Source of the DNA: Antrihabitans stalactiti
GTDB taxonomy: Bacteria > Actinomycetota > Actinomycetes > Mycobacteriales > Mycobacteriaceae
NCBI RefSeq assembly: GCF_012932915.1
Contig: NZ_VCQU01000005.1
Location: 310,001 to 374,000, forward strand
Direction: 5' to 3'
DNA: 64,000 bases
In this document: in pieces, positions 1 to 8,906 of the stretch
Position numbering within the stretch: the stretch's first letter is position 1
Layout: each line of letters opens with the position of its first letter
Notes under the pieces: generated by a model
What the model saw: only the letters and a program-made list of their open reading frames with translations
Databases searched by the model: none
Told to the model about the DNA's origin: nothing
Translations under genes and position numbers: made by a program

Positions 1-673
1 CGTAGAGAAATCCGGTGCCGCGGGGTCCGCGTAGCCATTTGCGGCCGGTGACCGAGAGGGCGTCGACGCCGAGCGCGGTCACATCGATCGGCAGTTGGCC
101 GACCGACTGGCACGCATCGAGCAGAACGATCGCGCCGACCCGGTGCGCGAGTTCGACGACCTCGGCGACCGGATTGACCAGCCCGCCGTTGGTCGGGGCG
201 TGCACGAGCGACACGAACCGGACGCGATCGTCGAGCAGTTTCTCCAGCGCTTCGAGATCGATTGCGCCGGTCTGATCGCTGGGGACGACATCGACCACCG
301 CCCCTGTCGCGCGGGCGCGCTGCAACACGGCGATCGCGTTGCTCGCGTACTCGACCTCACTGATCAGAATGCGGTCGCCGGGCGCGAACTGTTGGGCATA
401 GAAGAAGTCGGTCCACGACCGGGTTGCGCTGTCGCTCAGCGCGATCGCGCTTGCGGGGGCATTGATCAGCTCGCCGATGGATCGCTTGACTCCGGCAAGG
501 TCGTCGAGGCGTTCGCTGGCTGCCCGGTAGCCGCCGATCTCGGCTTCGCGGCGCAGGTGCGCGATGACGGTCTCGACCACGACAGTCGGCGGCAACGAGG
601 ATCCGGCGCTGTCGAGAAAAGCCTTGTCGAGGCAACCGGGAGTATCGGCGCGGACGCGTTCCAGATCCAGCAT
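1..673 (-). CDS. egtE: EgtE, PLP-dependent hercynylcysteine S-oxide lyase (C-terminus cut by window edge)
   Basis: Last step of ergothioneine synthesis: C-S bond cleavage of hercynylcysteine sulfoxide, using PLP. The reading frame begins with ATG at 673 (MLDLERVRADTPGCLD) and runs open off the left edge, giving about 224 residues. The aminotransferase class V fold is visible: DSAGSSLPP near the N-terminus, the ILLDACQSVGQLPID stretch, and TGRKWLRGPRG, whose Lys is the expected Schiff-base residue. It is transcribed away from egtA across a 133-bp gap, whereas mycobacteria carry egtE inside the egtABCDE operon. The egtA-D neighbours make EgtE much more likely than a generic cysteine desulfurase, although the family alone cannot distinguish them. 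The C-terminal third lies outside the window. Confidence 0.9.
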   Translation of the reverse strand, partial: MLDLERVRADTPGCLDKAFLDSAGSSLPPTVVVETVIAHLRREAEIGGYRAASERLDDLAGVKRSIGELINAPASAIALSDSATRSWTDFFYAQQFAPGDRILISEVEYASNAIAVLQRARATGAVVDVVPSDQTGAIDLEALEKLLDDRVRFVSLVHAPTNGGLVNPVAEVVELAHRVGAIVLLDACQSVGQLPIDVTALGVDALSVTGRKWLRGPRGTGFLY

Positions 674-806
674 GCAAGCGAGGCTACTGGGGTGAAGTTG
701 TGACGAATTGGTGACTGGCTGGGTGCGGTCTTCTCGATCGCCGTTTAGTGTCGGAGGCGGTGTCTACTATCGGCCATGTAACCCGGAACACCGATCGGAG
801 GTCATC
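674..806. promoter_or_regulatory. Divergent egtE/egtA promoter region
   Basis: This 133-bp gap must hold the promoters of both divergent ergothioneine transcripts. On the plus strand TACTAT at 765-770 could be a -10 box, with a weak GTTTAG 16 bp upstream (743-748). A clear Shine-Dalgarno stretch, CGGAGG, lies just before the egtA ATG at 807 and fixes that start. No obvious operator palindrome was seen. Confidence 0.3.
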
Positions 807-2036
807 ATGGCGATGGCATTGGACAGCGCGCTGTTGACGACGCGCGCGGCCGCTGAGGCCTACGTCGGCGGTGTGTGTTTCAAGCTCGGACCACCCGAGC
901 TGATCGGTGCCGAACTCGAATGGCTCACAGTCTGTGACGACGGGGACTGTTCGAGGCCCAGCCTGGCAGTTCTTGCCGCCGCACTGGGCGAGCATTCCCC
1001 GAAAACCATCGCCCCTTCTTCGCCGGCTCGGCCACTCCCGGCAGGAAGTTACGTCACGATCGAACCGGGTGGCCAGATCGAAATCTCCAGCGCACCGCAT
1101 TCGTCGGCCGAGTTGCTCAGCCGCTCGTTGCGCCAGGACACTAATCACCTCCGCGAACTTCTCGCAGCACACTCGGTCACGATGATCGACCGGGCAGCCG
1201 ACGCCAATCGGTTGCCCCAGCGCCTGCTGCCCTCGTCGCGATATCGCGCCATGGAAGACGTCTTCGCCTCCATCGGTCCGTTCGGCAAGTTGATGATGTG
1301 CAACACGGCCGCGACGCAGATCAGTCTCGATGCAGGCGCCGACGCTGCCGAGGTGAAAGCCCGCTGGAATGCCCTCGTTGCAGTCGGTCCGGCGTTGCTC
1401 GCCGCCTTCGCGTGTTCACCGTCGTTGGCGGGCGCACCGCGCGGCAAATGGGCATCACAGCGCATGCGCGCGTGGCTGCAACTGGATCGTTCACGCACAG
1501 CCACGCCTGTCGGTGCCAATACCGACCCGATCGCCGGCTACGCCGCGTGGGCTCTCGACGTACCGTTGCTCTGCGTCAGCGGCGAGCCGGGGGCCGACTG
1601 GTCCGCGCCGCCGGGTGCAACCTTCGCTGATTGGATCGAGGGCAATCTCGACAACGAGCTGGGTCGCAGGCCCGGCTGTCGCGACCTCGATTACCACCTC
1701 ACCACCGTGTTTCCTCAGGTGCGCGCATCCGGCCATCTCGAAGTCCGGTATATCGATGCACAGCCCGGGGAGCTGTGGCAGGTGCCGATCGCCGCGTTCG
1801 AGGCCTTGCTGTCGACGCCCGCCGTCGTCGCCGAGGCGACGGCGCTGGCCGCAGGCACCGCGCACCGCTGGTGGGACAGTGCGGAATTCGGCCTTGCCGA
1901 TACGGAATTGCGATGTGCTGCGACAGCTTTGCTGGAACTTGCTGCAGCGCACAGTACTTGGGACGACGGCACAGCCGCGCTGGAGGCGGCTGCGCAACGA
2001 TGCCGCCTGGGCGGCTCGCCAACGGAAATGGGATAG
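807..2036 (+). CDS. egtA: EgtA, glutamate-cysteine ligase of ergothioneine synthesis
   Basis: Joins glutamate and cysteine to give gamma-glutamylcysteine, the sulfur donor used by EgtB. The 409-residue product has glutamate-cysteine ligase family 2 features: GAELEWL at about residues 34-40 and EPGGQIEISS at about 86-95, the glutamate and metal binding region. I chose ATG 807 over an in-frame start at 708 because CGGAGG sits just upstream and the protein then begins close to the GAELEWL core. It is first gene of the run egtA-egtB-egtC-egtD, with 4 bp to egtB. Mycolic-acid bacteria make mycothiol rather than glutathione, so this GCS-like enzyme belongs to ergothioneine and not to glutathione synthesis. 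Confidence 0.94.
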   Translation: MAMALDSALLTTRAAAEAYVGGVCFKLGPPELIGAELEWLTVCDDGDCSRPSLAVLAAALGEHSPKTIAPSSPARPLPAGSYVTIEPGGQIEISSAPHSSAELLSRSLRQDTNHLRELLAAHSVTMIDRAADANRLPQRLLPSSRYRAMEDVFASIGPFGKLMMCNTAATQISLDAGADAAEVKARWNALVAVGPALLAAFACSPSLAGAPRGKWASQRMRAWLQLDRSRTATPVGANTDPIAGYAAWALDVPLLCVSGEPGADWSAPPGATFADWIEGNLDNELGRRPGCRDLDYHLTTVFPQVRASGHLEVRYIDAQPGELWQVPIAAFEALLSTPAVVAEATALAAGTAHRWWDSAEFGLADTELRCAATALLELAAAHSTWDDGTAALEAAAQRCRLGGSPTEMG

Positions 2037-2040
2037 CGGA

Positions 2041-3366
2041 ATGACCACTGAAGCGGAAGTCGTTCGCAGGCAACTGGAAACGGTGCTCACGCGGTCTCGA
2101 GCGCGGTCGGAGGCACTGACCGATTGCCTCGACGAGGACGAACTGGTTGCGCAGCATTCGAAGCTGATGAGCCCGCTCATCTGGGATCTAGCGCACATCG
2201 GCAATCAGGAAGAACTCTGGCTGGTCCGTGATGTCGGTGGCCGCGAGCCGGTGCGCCGAGATATCGACGAGTTGTACGACGCGTTCAAACATGCACGTTC
2301 CAACCGTCCTTCGTTGCCGCTCCTCGCGCCGACCGAGGCGCGCAACTACGTCCGGACCGTGCGGGACAAGGTGTGGGATGTCCTCGACACCAGTCCTTTA
2401 CGTGGCCGGCGGCTCGAGCACGATGGTTTCGCGTTCGCGATGATCGCCCAACACGAGCAACAGCACGACGAGACGATGCTCGCAACTCATCAGCTGCGTA
2501 GCGGTCCTGCGGTGTTGGCAGCTCCCGCTCCGCCGCCCGCGCGGGTCGCCGCGACGGGCGAGGCCGTCATCGCAGCAGGCGATTTCATGATGGGCACCTC
2601 CACCGACCCGTGGTCGCTCGACAACGAACGCCCTGCGCATCGAGTTCACGTGCCCGCGTTCGCAATCGACATCGCTCCGGTGACGAACGCGCAATACCTT
2701 GCCTTCATCGACGACGCAGGTTACGAGCGTCCGGAGCTGTGGTCCGAGCGAGGGTGGGCGCACCGCCAGAGTGCGGAGCTGTCCGCCCCGCAGTTCTGGG
2801 AGCGCGACGCCGGCGGTCGGTGGTGGCGCCGCCGATTCGGCACGATGGTGCCGCTGCGTCCAGAGCAGCCGGTCGTGCACGTCTGCTTCTTCGAAGCCGA
2901 GGCATACGCCCGTTGGGCCGGAAAGCGGCTGCCTACCGAAGCCGAGTGGGAGAAGGCGGCTCGCCACGATCCCGCGACGGGGCGGTCGCGCCGATTCCCA
3001 TGGGGTGACGACGATCCAACCGACGCTCTGGCCAATTTGGGCCAGCACCATCTCGAGCCTGCCGACGTCGGCGCATACCCGCTCGGCGCGTCGCCGGCAG
3101 GGGTACAGCAGCTCGTCGGCGACGTCTGGGAATGGACATCGTCGGGTTTCGAGGCCTATCCAGGGTTCGAGGCGTTCCCCTACGACGAATACTCCAAGGT
3201 GTTCTTCGGCGGCGATTACAGGATGCTCCGCGGTGGCTCGTTCGGCACCGATCCCGTTGCATGCCGCGGCACCTTCCGAAATTGGGACCACCCGATCCGG
3301 CGGCAGATTTTCTCCGGATTCCGTTGTGCCAGAGATGTTTCTGCCGAGTACGGCGGGCGCGGCTGA
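2041..3366 (+). CDS. egtB: EgtB, iron-dependent hercynine/gamma-glutamylcysteine sulfoxide synthase
   Basis: Non-heme iron enzyme that uses O2 to form the C-S bond between hercynine and gamma-glutamylcysteine. It is 441 residues long. The N-terminal DinB-type helical domain supplies His52 (DLAHIGN) and the HX3HXE motif at His138-His142-Glu144 (HEQQHDE), the three-His iron site known from the family. The second half is a formylglycine-generating-enzyme-like fold with GDFMMGTS, NERPAHRVHVPAF, GDVWEWTSS and LRGGSFGTDP. The open frame continues upstream into egtA, but ATG 2041 gives the family-length protein and lies 4 bp after the egtA stop. Its stop is immediately followed by the egtC ATG, so the two are almost certainly co-translated. 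Confidence 0.96.
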   Translation: MTTEAEVVRRQLETVLTRSRARSEALTDCLDEDELVAQHSKLMSPLIWDLAHIGNQEELWLVRDVGGREPVRRDIDELYDAFKHARSNRPSLPLLAPTEARNYVRTVRDKVWDVLDTSPLRGRRLEHDGFAFAMIAQHEQQHDETMLATHQLRSGPAVLAAPAPPPARVAATGEAVIAAGDFMMGTSTDPWSLDNERPAHRVHVPAFAIDIAPVTNAQYLAFIDDAGYERPELWSERGWAHRQSAELSAPQFWERDAGGRWWRRRFGTMVPLRPEQPVVHVCFFEAEAYARWAGKRLPTEAEWEKAARHDPATGRSRRFPWGDDDPTDALANLGQHHLEPADVGAYPLGASPAGVQQLVGDVWEWTSSGFEAYPGFEAFPYDEYSKVFFGGDYRMLRGGSFGTDPVACRGTFRNWDHPIRRQIFSGFRCARDVSAEYGGRG

Positions 3367-4113
3367 ATGTGCCGACATCTCGGATACCTCGGTCCGGCGT
3401 GTGCGGTCAGCGAACCCGTCATGCGCGGTCCGCGGTCGTTGTTTCGCCAGGCGTGGGCACCGACCGACATGCGTGGCGGCGGGACGATCAACGCCGACGG
3501 ATTCGGCGTCGCCTGGTGGGCGTCGGCGGAGTGGGCCGATGCCGCAGCGCGGCGCTACCGAAGCGCGGCGCCGATCTGGACCGATCCGGCGGTGCCCGAA
3601 GTGCTGTCGCAGATCCAGGCCACCGGGATTCTTGCGGCGGTCCGGTCGGCGACCGTCGGTATGCCGGTCGAACGGAGCGCGTGTGCGCCGTTCACGCACG
3701 GCAAGTGGGCGTTCAGCCACAACGGCGTCGTACCCGAGTGGCGTAAGACGGTCGGCGCGATTGCAGCCGATCTCGGCAATATCGACCTGCTCGACCTCGA
3801 AGCAGCCACCGACTCGGCAGCGTTGTGGCTGTTGCTCCAGCGCGCGCTCACGACCGACGATGCCAAGGCGGCCGTAGTCGACGTGGTCGAGCGGGTCGTT
3901 TCTCTCGCACCGGATGCCCGACTGAATCTCGTGCTCGGCGACGGTGAACAGCTTTGGGCGACAACGTATTACCACTCGCTATCGGTGTTGGTCGACGATG
4001 CAAGTGTGTGCGTCGCCTCGGAACCGTACGACGACAACCCTGCGTGGCAAGCGATTCCCGACCGAAGTGTGATCGTTGCGCGGCCGGGGTATCTAACCGT
4101 GGAACAAATATGA
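3367..4113 (+). CDS. egtC: EgtC, gamma-glutamyl hercynylcysteine sulfoxide amidohydrolase
   Basis: Removes the glutamyl group from the EgtB product. The 248-residue protein is a class II glutamine-amidotransferase (Ntn) fold: Cys2 right after the initiator Met (MCRHLGYLG) is the nucleophile, followed by NADGFGVAWW and WAFSHNGVV. The ATG at 3367 abuts the egtB stop with no spacer, which is needed because the mature enzyme must expose Cys2. The stop TGA at 4111-4113 is 14 bp before the preferred egtD start. The function is set by the egt context; alone it would be called a generic YafJ-like amidotransferase. Confidence 0.94.
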   Translation: MCRHLGYLGPACAVSEPVMRGPRSLFRQAWAPTDMRGGGTINADGFGVAWWASAEWADAAARRYRSAAPIWTDPAVPEVLSQIQATGILAAVRSATVGMPVERSACAPFTHGKWAFSHNGVVPEWRKTVGAIAADLGNIDLLDLEAATDSAALWLLLQRALTTDDAKAAVVDVVERVVSLAPDARLNLVLGDGEQLWATTYYHSLSVLVDDASVCVASEPYDDNPAWQAIPDRSVIVARPGYLTVEQI

Positions 4114-4127
4114 CAACGAGGAGAGCC

Positions 4128-5099
4128 ATGACGGCACCCGCTCTGGAGATCCACCTGTCCGACGACCAGATGACGGAGGCGCTTCGGTCCGACGCGCGGC
4201 TGGGTCTGACGGCATCGCCGAAGTGGTTGCCGCCGAAGTGGTTCTACGATGCCCGCGGCAGCGAACTTTTCGGACAGATCACGGAACTGCCCGAGTACTA
4301 CCCGACTCGCACGGAACGAGAGTTGTTGCGCGCGAGTGCCGCCGAGATCGCGAAGGTGAGTGCTGCGCAGATTCTCGTCGAGCTGGGTTCGGGCAGTTCG
4401 GAAAAGACGCGGCTGCTGCTCGATGCGCTCACTGCGCACGGCACGCTGGAGCAGTACGTACCGCAGGATGTGTCGTCGACTGCATTGTCGAGCGCAGTGG
4501 AGCAGATCAAGCTCGAATTCCCAGGTCTGGATGTGCACGGCGTGGTCAGCGATTTCACCGATACGCTGCACAACCTGCCGGGCGGTGGGCGTCGCATGAT
4601 CGCCTTCCTCGGTGGAACGATCGGCAACCTCGTGCCCGACGAGCGCGCCGAGTTCCTCGCCAGCGTTGCCGAAGTGCTGGAGCCCGGTGAGCAATTGCTA
4701 CTCGGTGGCGGACTTGTCATCGACCCAGCGGTCCTCGTCCCCGCCTACGACGATGCCGCCGGAGTGACGGCCGAATTCAACCGCAACGTGCTGCACGTGC
4801 TCAACAACCGACTCGACGCCGATTTCGAACCCGAGCGGTTCCGGCACGTCGCGGTCTGGGATGCGGACCAGGAGTGGATCGAGATGCGGCTGGAGGCTAC
4901 GGAAGCGATGACGGTCCATGTCCGGGATCTCGACTTGACGGTCTCCTTCGCCGAAGGCGAGCAGATGCGCACCGAGATCTCGGCGAAGTTTCGCTTGGAA
5001 GGGATCGCCAAGGAACTCAGTGCCGCAGGTTTCGAGGTCGAGCAGTCGTGGACCGACGCCGACGAGCGCTTCGCGCTGGTGCTCGCAGGGCGTCGTTAG
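4128..5099 (+). CDS. egtD: EgtD, histidine N-alpha-methyltransferase
   Basis: Trimethylates histidine to hercynine with SAM, the first committed step of ergothioneine synthesis. The 323-residue length matches the family (about 320). Visible motifs are YYPTRTERELL near 58-68, the SAM-binding LGSGSSEKT at 86-94, and FLGGTIGNL, all typical of the EgtD/DUF2260 fold. An alternative ATG at 4110 overlaps the egtC stop, but GAGGAG at 4118-4123 favours ATG 4128. It is the last plus-strand gene of the cluster, and its stop overlaps by 4 bp the stop of the convergent small membrane-protein gene. Confidence 0.95.
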   Translation: MTAPALEIHLSDDQMTEALRSDARLGLTASPKWLPPKWFYDARGSELFGQITELPEYYPTRTERELLRASAAEIAKVSAAQILVELGSGSSEKTRLLLDALTAHGTLEQYVPQDVSSTALSSAVEQIKLEFPGLDVHGVVSDFTDTLHNLPGGGRRMIAFLGGTIGNLVPDERAEFLASVAEVLEPGEQLLLGGGLVIDPAVLVPAYDDAAGVTAEFNRNVLHVLNNRLDADFEPERFRHVAVWDADQEWIEMRLEATEAMTVHVRDLDLTVSFAEGEQMRTEISAKFRLEGIAKELSAAGFEVEQSWTDADERFALVLAGRR

Positions 5100-5401
5100 G
5101 CGCCGGAACGAACGGGGCGATGGCGACCGGCCGGGTCGCGCCACGACTCGGTCGCCGGATGCACGACGGCGTCCTGTCCGACGTCGTACACCGAGGCCAT
5201 CGCTTCGTAGCGGCGCTCCTCAGTGACGGGGGAGCCGTTCGGGACCCACCAGGTCTTGAACGTGGTCAGTACGGCAAGCCCGACAACAGAGCCGATGACG
5301 ACAGCCGACGGCAGGTGCTGAACGGTTCCGAGTACGACCACGCCCACCATCAGCGCCGACCCGATACCCGTCTCGATGGCTTTGTTGTACCGAGAAAACA
5401 T
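5096..5401 (-). CDS. Small two-helix membrane protein of unknown function
   Basis: A 101-residue protein starting MFSRYNKAIETGIGS. The ATG at 5401 is preceded by an AGAGGTGG Shine-Dalgarno stretch; the longer open frame upstream is arginine-rich out-of-frame sequence and not credible. Two hydrophobic helices (about 13-30 and 34-50) are joined by a very short turn, followed by a soluble tail with EERRYEAMASVYDVGQD. I recognise no family. It converges on egtD with a 4-bp overlap of stop codons, so a link to ergothioneine is not implied by operon structure. It could be a small conserved actinobacterial membrane protein. Confidence 0.65.
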   Translation of the reverse strand: MFSRYNKAIETGIGSALMVGVVVLGTVQHLPSAVVIGSVVGLAVLTTFKTWWVPNGSPVTEERRYEAMASVYDVGQDAVVHPATESWRDPAGRHRPVRSGA

Positions 5402-5486
5402 GACCGTCCACCTCTGAATTCGGGCCCCAACCCACGTGAACCATATGACGGCGTAGCGTGCTCGCCAAGTTCGAGAGCGTGTCGGG

Positions 5487-6116
5487 CTAGTTGACGACGC
5501 GGTCGAGCCACTCGACCAGCGGCCGGACCGCCTGCCAGGACTTGCGGACTTCGGTGGCGGTTCGCTTGGTTTCCAGCCATTTCGGGGCACCCAGTGCCTT
5601 GCCCGCGGTGAGCGACTTGTGGCGGAGCAGGTCGATGCGTGGGTGGTCGGCAGGGTAGCCACGAGGGACCGTCTTCAGGCGCTCGCCGCCGATCTCGAAC
5701 TTCGCGGCGGTCAAGCTGGCAAGGATCTGCTCGAGTTCGCCGCCGCGGATCTCGTCGTCGACTGCCGTTCGGAACCGGGTGACATGTTCGGGGGAGCTGT
5801 GGTGGTAGCCGCCGCCGAGATAGAGGCCCGCCGCGTCGATCTGCACGTAGTACCCGAGCCCCGGTGTCACTCCGACGAACGCGCCCTGCGCGGTCTTGTA
5901 CGGCGTTTTGTCCTTCGAGAAGCGCACGTCACGGTACGGACGGAAGATCTTCGCGGAACCGAACTCCTCTTCCAATTCGGCCAACAACGCGACTATCGGT
6001 TCGCGAACCTTCGCGTCGTAGATCTCTTTGTGTGCCGTCCAGAAAGCCTTGCTGTTGTCTGCGGCGAGGTCCTCGTAGAAATCGAGCGCCGCGATGGGGA
6101 TGCCCGAGAACGTCAC
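5487..6116 (-). CDS. DUF2461 family protein
   Basis: A 209-residue soluble protein matching the DUF2461 (TIGR02453) family: N-terminal FSGIPIAALDFYEDLAADN, central RPYRDVRFSKDKTPYKT, and YYVQIDAAGLYLGGGYH. The family is widespread and has no established biochemical role. It starts at ATG 6116, 9 bp downstream of the prs stop, on the same strand, so it is probably the distal gene of a glmU-prs-DUF2461 transcript. Nothing suggests truncation. Confidence 0.88.
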   Translation of the reverse strand: MTFSGIPIAALDFYEDLAADNSKAFWTAHKEIYDAKVREPIVALLAELEEEFGSAKIFRPYRDVRFSKDKTPYKTAQGAFVGVTPGLGYYVQIDAAGLYLGGGYHHSSPEHVTRFRTAVDDEIRGGELEQILASLTAAKFEIGGERLKTVPRGYPADHPRIDLLRHKSLTAGKALGAPKWLETKRTATEVRKSWQAVRPLVEWLDRVVN

Positions 6117-6125
6117 CGCAGCCGC

Positions 6126-7106
6126 CTAGGCGTTGCCGTTGAACAGGCTGGTGACCGAACCGTTCTCGAAGACCTCACGAATCGTGCGGGCGAGCAGCGG
6201 CGCAATCGAGAGGACCGTGAGCTGCGGGAACTTCTTCTCTTCGGTAATCGGCAAGGTGTTGGTGACGACGACTTCCTTGGCTCCGGACGCCGCAAGGCGC
6301 TCGGCGGCGGGAGCGCTCAGCACGCCGTGCGTCGCGGCGATGACCACGTCGCCAGCGCCGGCTTCCTTCAGCACGCGGACCGCGCCTGCGATGGTGCCGC
6401 CGGTGTCGATCATGTCGTCGATCAAGATGCAGGTGCGGCCTTCGACGCCGCCGACGACGCGGTTGGACTTGACCTGGTTGGGGACCAAGGGGTCGCGCGT
6501 CTTGTGAATGAATGCCAGCGGTGCGCCGCCGAGCGAGTCGGCCCATTTCTCCGCGACGCGAACACGGCCGGCGTCGGGGGAGACGACGGTGATGTGCTCG
6601 AGGTTGTAGCCGTTGCGGATGTGCTCGGCAAGCTGATTGTGGGCGTGCATGTGATCGACCGGACCGTCGAAGAAGCCCTGGATCTGGTCGGTGTGCAAGT
6701 CGACGGTGATGATCCGGTTCGCACCCGCGGTCTTCAGCAGGTCTGCGACGAGGCGCGCCGAGATGGGCTCGCGTCCACGGTGCTTCTTGTCCTGGCGGGC
6801 GTAGGGGTAGAACGGCAAAATCGCTGTGATGCGCTTGGCTGATCCGCGCTTGAGCGCATCGATCATGATGAGCTGTTCCATCAGCCACTGGTTGAGCGGC
6901 CACGGGTGGCTCTGCAGCACGAACGCGTCGGACCCGCGAACGGACTCGTCGAAGCGGACGAAGATCTCACCGTTCGCGAAATCGCGCGCGGTCTGGGGCG
7001 TGACGACGACATCGAGTTCTTTGGCCACTTGCTCGGCCAGTTCAGGATGGGCGCGACCCGAGAACAGCATCATGTTCTTCTGGTTGTCGACCGATTTCGA
7101 GCTCAC
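6126..7106 (-). CDS. prs: Ribose-phosphate pyrophosphokinase (PRPP synthetase)
   Basis: Makes PRPP from ribose 5-phosphate and ATP, feeding purine, pyrimidine, His, Trp and decaprenyl-phosphoryl-arabinose synthesis. The 326-residue length is the class I norm. Key motifs are FANGEIFVRF (about 43-52), PYARQDKKHRGREPISA (about 101-117), VDLHTDQIQGFFD (135-147) and the PRPP loop DDMIDTGGT (230-238). Translation starts at GTG 7106, whose G is the last base of the glmU TAG stop, so the two are translationally coupled. The glmU-prs pairing is the conserved mycobacterial order (Rv1018c-Rv1017c). Confidence 0.97.
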   Translation of the reverse strand: MSSKSVDNQKNMMLFSGRAHPELAEQVAKELDVVVTPQTARDFANGEIFVRFDESVRGSDAFVLQSHPWPLNQWLMEQLIMIDALKRGSAKRITAILPFYPYARQDKKHRGREPISARLVADLLKTAGANRIITVDLHTDQIQGFFDGPVDHMHAHNQLAEHIRNGYNLEHITVVSPDAGRVRVAEKWADSLGGAPLAFIHKTRDPLVPNQVKSNRVVGGVEGRTCILIDDMIDTGGTIAGAVRVLKEAGAGDVVIAATHGVLSAPAAERLAASGAKEVVVTNTLPITEEKKFPQLTVLSIAPLLARTIREVFENGSVTSLFNGNA

Positions 7107-8584
7107 TACTCTTCGCCGTCCTTCTTCTGTGTTTCATCTTCGAGCGCCTGCAATGCTGCAGCCGCCGCCTGCGCGGGCGGAGTTCCGGGACGTTTCCGCT
7201 GTACCCAGCCTTCAAGGTTGCGTTGCGCCACGCCCGACACTGCAAGTGCCCCGGGAGGAACGCTACGCCGCACGACGGTGCCTGCGCCCGTGTATGCGCC
7301 GTCGCCTATCGTCACCGGCGCAACAAAAGTGTTGTCGCTGCCGGTTCGGACGTGCGAACCGACCACGGTGCGATGTTTGTTGACACCGTCGTAGTTGACG
7401 AACACGCTCGACGCGCCGATATTGCTGTGCTCGCCGATCGTCGCATCGCCGACGTACGTCAGGTGCGGGACCTTGGAATGTGCGCCGATCTGCGCGTTCT
7501 TCGTCTCGACGAACGCACCCAGCTTGCCGTGCACGCCGACCACTGTGCCGGGCCGTAGATAGCTGAAGGGGCCGATAGTGGCGCTGGCGCCGATCGTCGA
7601 CTGTGTGCCATGGCTGCGGACGACGGACGCTCCATCGCCTACCTCGACATCGGTCAGGGTCGTGTCCGGGCCGATCACGGCGTCTTCGCCGATCTTCGTG
7701 CTTCCGAGCAGCTGGACGCCGGGAAGAAGGGTGACGTCACGACCGATAGCCACACTCACGTCGACCCACGTGTTGTTGGGATCGACGACCGTGACGCCCG
7801 CGCGCATGTGACGCTCGAGGGTATGGCGATTCATCGCGGCGTTAGCGGCAGCGAGTTGTACCCGGTCGTTAACCCCGGTGACTTTGCTGGGGTCGTCCAG
7901 GACCGCGCCATATACGGCTTTCCCGCTTTGGCGCGCGATCTTCAGCACATCGGTGAGGTAGAGCTCGCGCTGGGCGTTCTCAGTACTGATCTGACCGATC
8001 GCTGAGCGCAACGTGACGGCGTCGAACACGTAGACGCCGGAGTTCACCTCATTGATGACCGCCTGGGCGGGCGTGGCATCGGCGTGTTCGACGATCTCGA
8101 GGATGTTGCCATCGGCGGTCCGGATGATTCGGCCGTACCCGTTCGGGTCGTCGGGCACGAAGGTCAGCACGGTGACAGCGGCGTCGTCCGGGTAGCTGCG
8201 GTGCTCGTCGAGAAGCGCATGAAGGGTATGACCGTCGAGCAACGGCACATCGGCGGCCGTGACGACGACGTCGCCCTCGAAGTCGGCGGGAAGCACCTCG
8301 AGCGCGCATTGAACCGCGTGTCCTGTGCCGAGTTGCTCGGGCTGAATCGCCAGGTCGATGGGGTGATCGAGCTCTTCCGCTATCGCTGCTACCGCGCCAC
8401 CGACCTGTTCGCGGTCGTGACCCACAACGGCGATCAGATAGTGGGGAGCAACTTCGTTTGCGGCGTGCAATGCATGTGCGAGCATCGAGCGACCACCGAG
8501 TGGATGCAGCACTTTCGGGGTCTTCGACCGCATCCGCGTGCCCGCGCCGGCAGCGAGGACTACGACAGCGGTCTGCTTGCCCAT
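7106..8584 (-). CDS. glmU: GlmU, bifunctional GlcN-1-P acetyltransferase / GlcNAc-1-P uridylyltransferase
   Basis: Makes UDP-GlcNAc for peptidoglycan and arabinogalactan linker synthesis. It has 492 residues. The N-terminal nucleotidyltransferase domain has [15 protein letters not shown] (about 10-24), the QLGTGHAVQ substrate loop and AADVPLLDG. The C-terminal half is a left-handed beta-helix of hexapeptide repeats with the [10 protein letters not shown] acetyltransferase site. The lysine/alanine-rich tail ([15 protein letters not shown]) resembles the mycobacterial extension. ATG 8584 gives the standard N-terminus. It is the first gene of the minus-strand glmU-prs unit, downstream of a tRNA-Gln on the same strand. 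Confidence 0.97.
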   Translation of the reverse strand: MGKQTAVVVLAAGAGTRMRSKTPKVLHPLGGRSMLAHALHAANEVAPHYLIAVVGHDREQVGGAVAAIAEELDHPIDLAIQPEQLGTGHAVQCALEVLPADFEGDVVVTAADVPLLDGHTLHALLDEHRSYPDDAAVTVLTFVPDDPNGYGRIIRTADGNILEIVEHADATPAQAVINEVNSGVYVFDAVTLRSAIGQISTENAQRELYLTDVLKIARQSGKAVYGAVLDDPSKVTGVNDRVQLAAANAAMNRHTLERHMRAGVTVVDPNNTWVDVSVAIGRDVTLLPGVQLLGSTKIGEDAVIGPDTTLTDVEVGDGASVVRSHGTQSTIGASATIGPFSYLRPGTVVGVHGKLGAFVETKNAQIGAHSKVPHLTYVGDATIGEHSNIGASSVFVNYDGVNKHRTVVGSHVRTGSDNTFVAPVTIGDGAYTGAGTVVRRSVPPGALAVSGVAQRNLEGWVQRKRPGTPPAQAAAAALQALEDETQKKDGEE

Positions 8585-8665
8585 GAGGCTCCTCGTCGTC
8601 TACGTATCGTTGCTTCGGGAGTCGCTCAGTGAGCGTTGATCGCTCTGCACGCTTCTAGCTCCCTG

Positions 8666-8736
8666 CTCCGCCGCCAGGACTCGAACCTGAACTATCTGAA
8701 CCAAAATCAGAGGTGCTGCCATTACACTACGGCGGA
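8666..8736 (-). tRNA. tRNA-Gln (anticodon TTG)
   Basis: A full cloverleaf reads on the minus strand. The 7-bp acceptor stem is TCCGCCG (8736-8730) paired with CGGCGGA (8673-8667), with discriminator G at 8666. The anticodon stem TCTGA/TCAGA encloses the loop TTTTGGT, giving anticodon TTG. The T-arm carries TTCGAGT. CCA is not encoded. M. tuberculosis also has a tRNA next to glmU, which fits the conserved neighbourhood. Confidence 0.93.
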
Positions 8737-8906
8737 TTGTCGACCTCCAGACCGCCTCGACTGGTGCTGAGCGGCCCGTTATTGCGCCCACGATCCTCGC
8801 ATGCCGGTGGTCCATACGTCGAACCGCTTGCCCAAATGCCTGGTACGTGCCGATAGGCTGACCGACGAAGGCAAACCCGACCGAAGGCTCGAAGAAGCGA
8901 GAGGCC

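Noticed and set aside
1369-2040. Upstream 224-codon extension of the egtB frame
   Set aside because: It lies inside egtA in another phase; the extension is Ser/Arg/Pro-rich and egtB has a family-matching ATG at 2041.
2398-3975. 525-codon minus-strand open frame opposite egtB-egtC
   Set aside because: Shadow frame; egtB and egtC motifs on the plus strand are complete and overlap it entirely.
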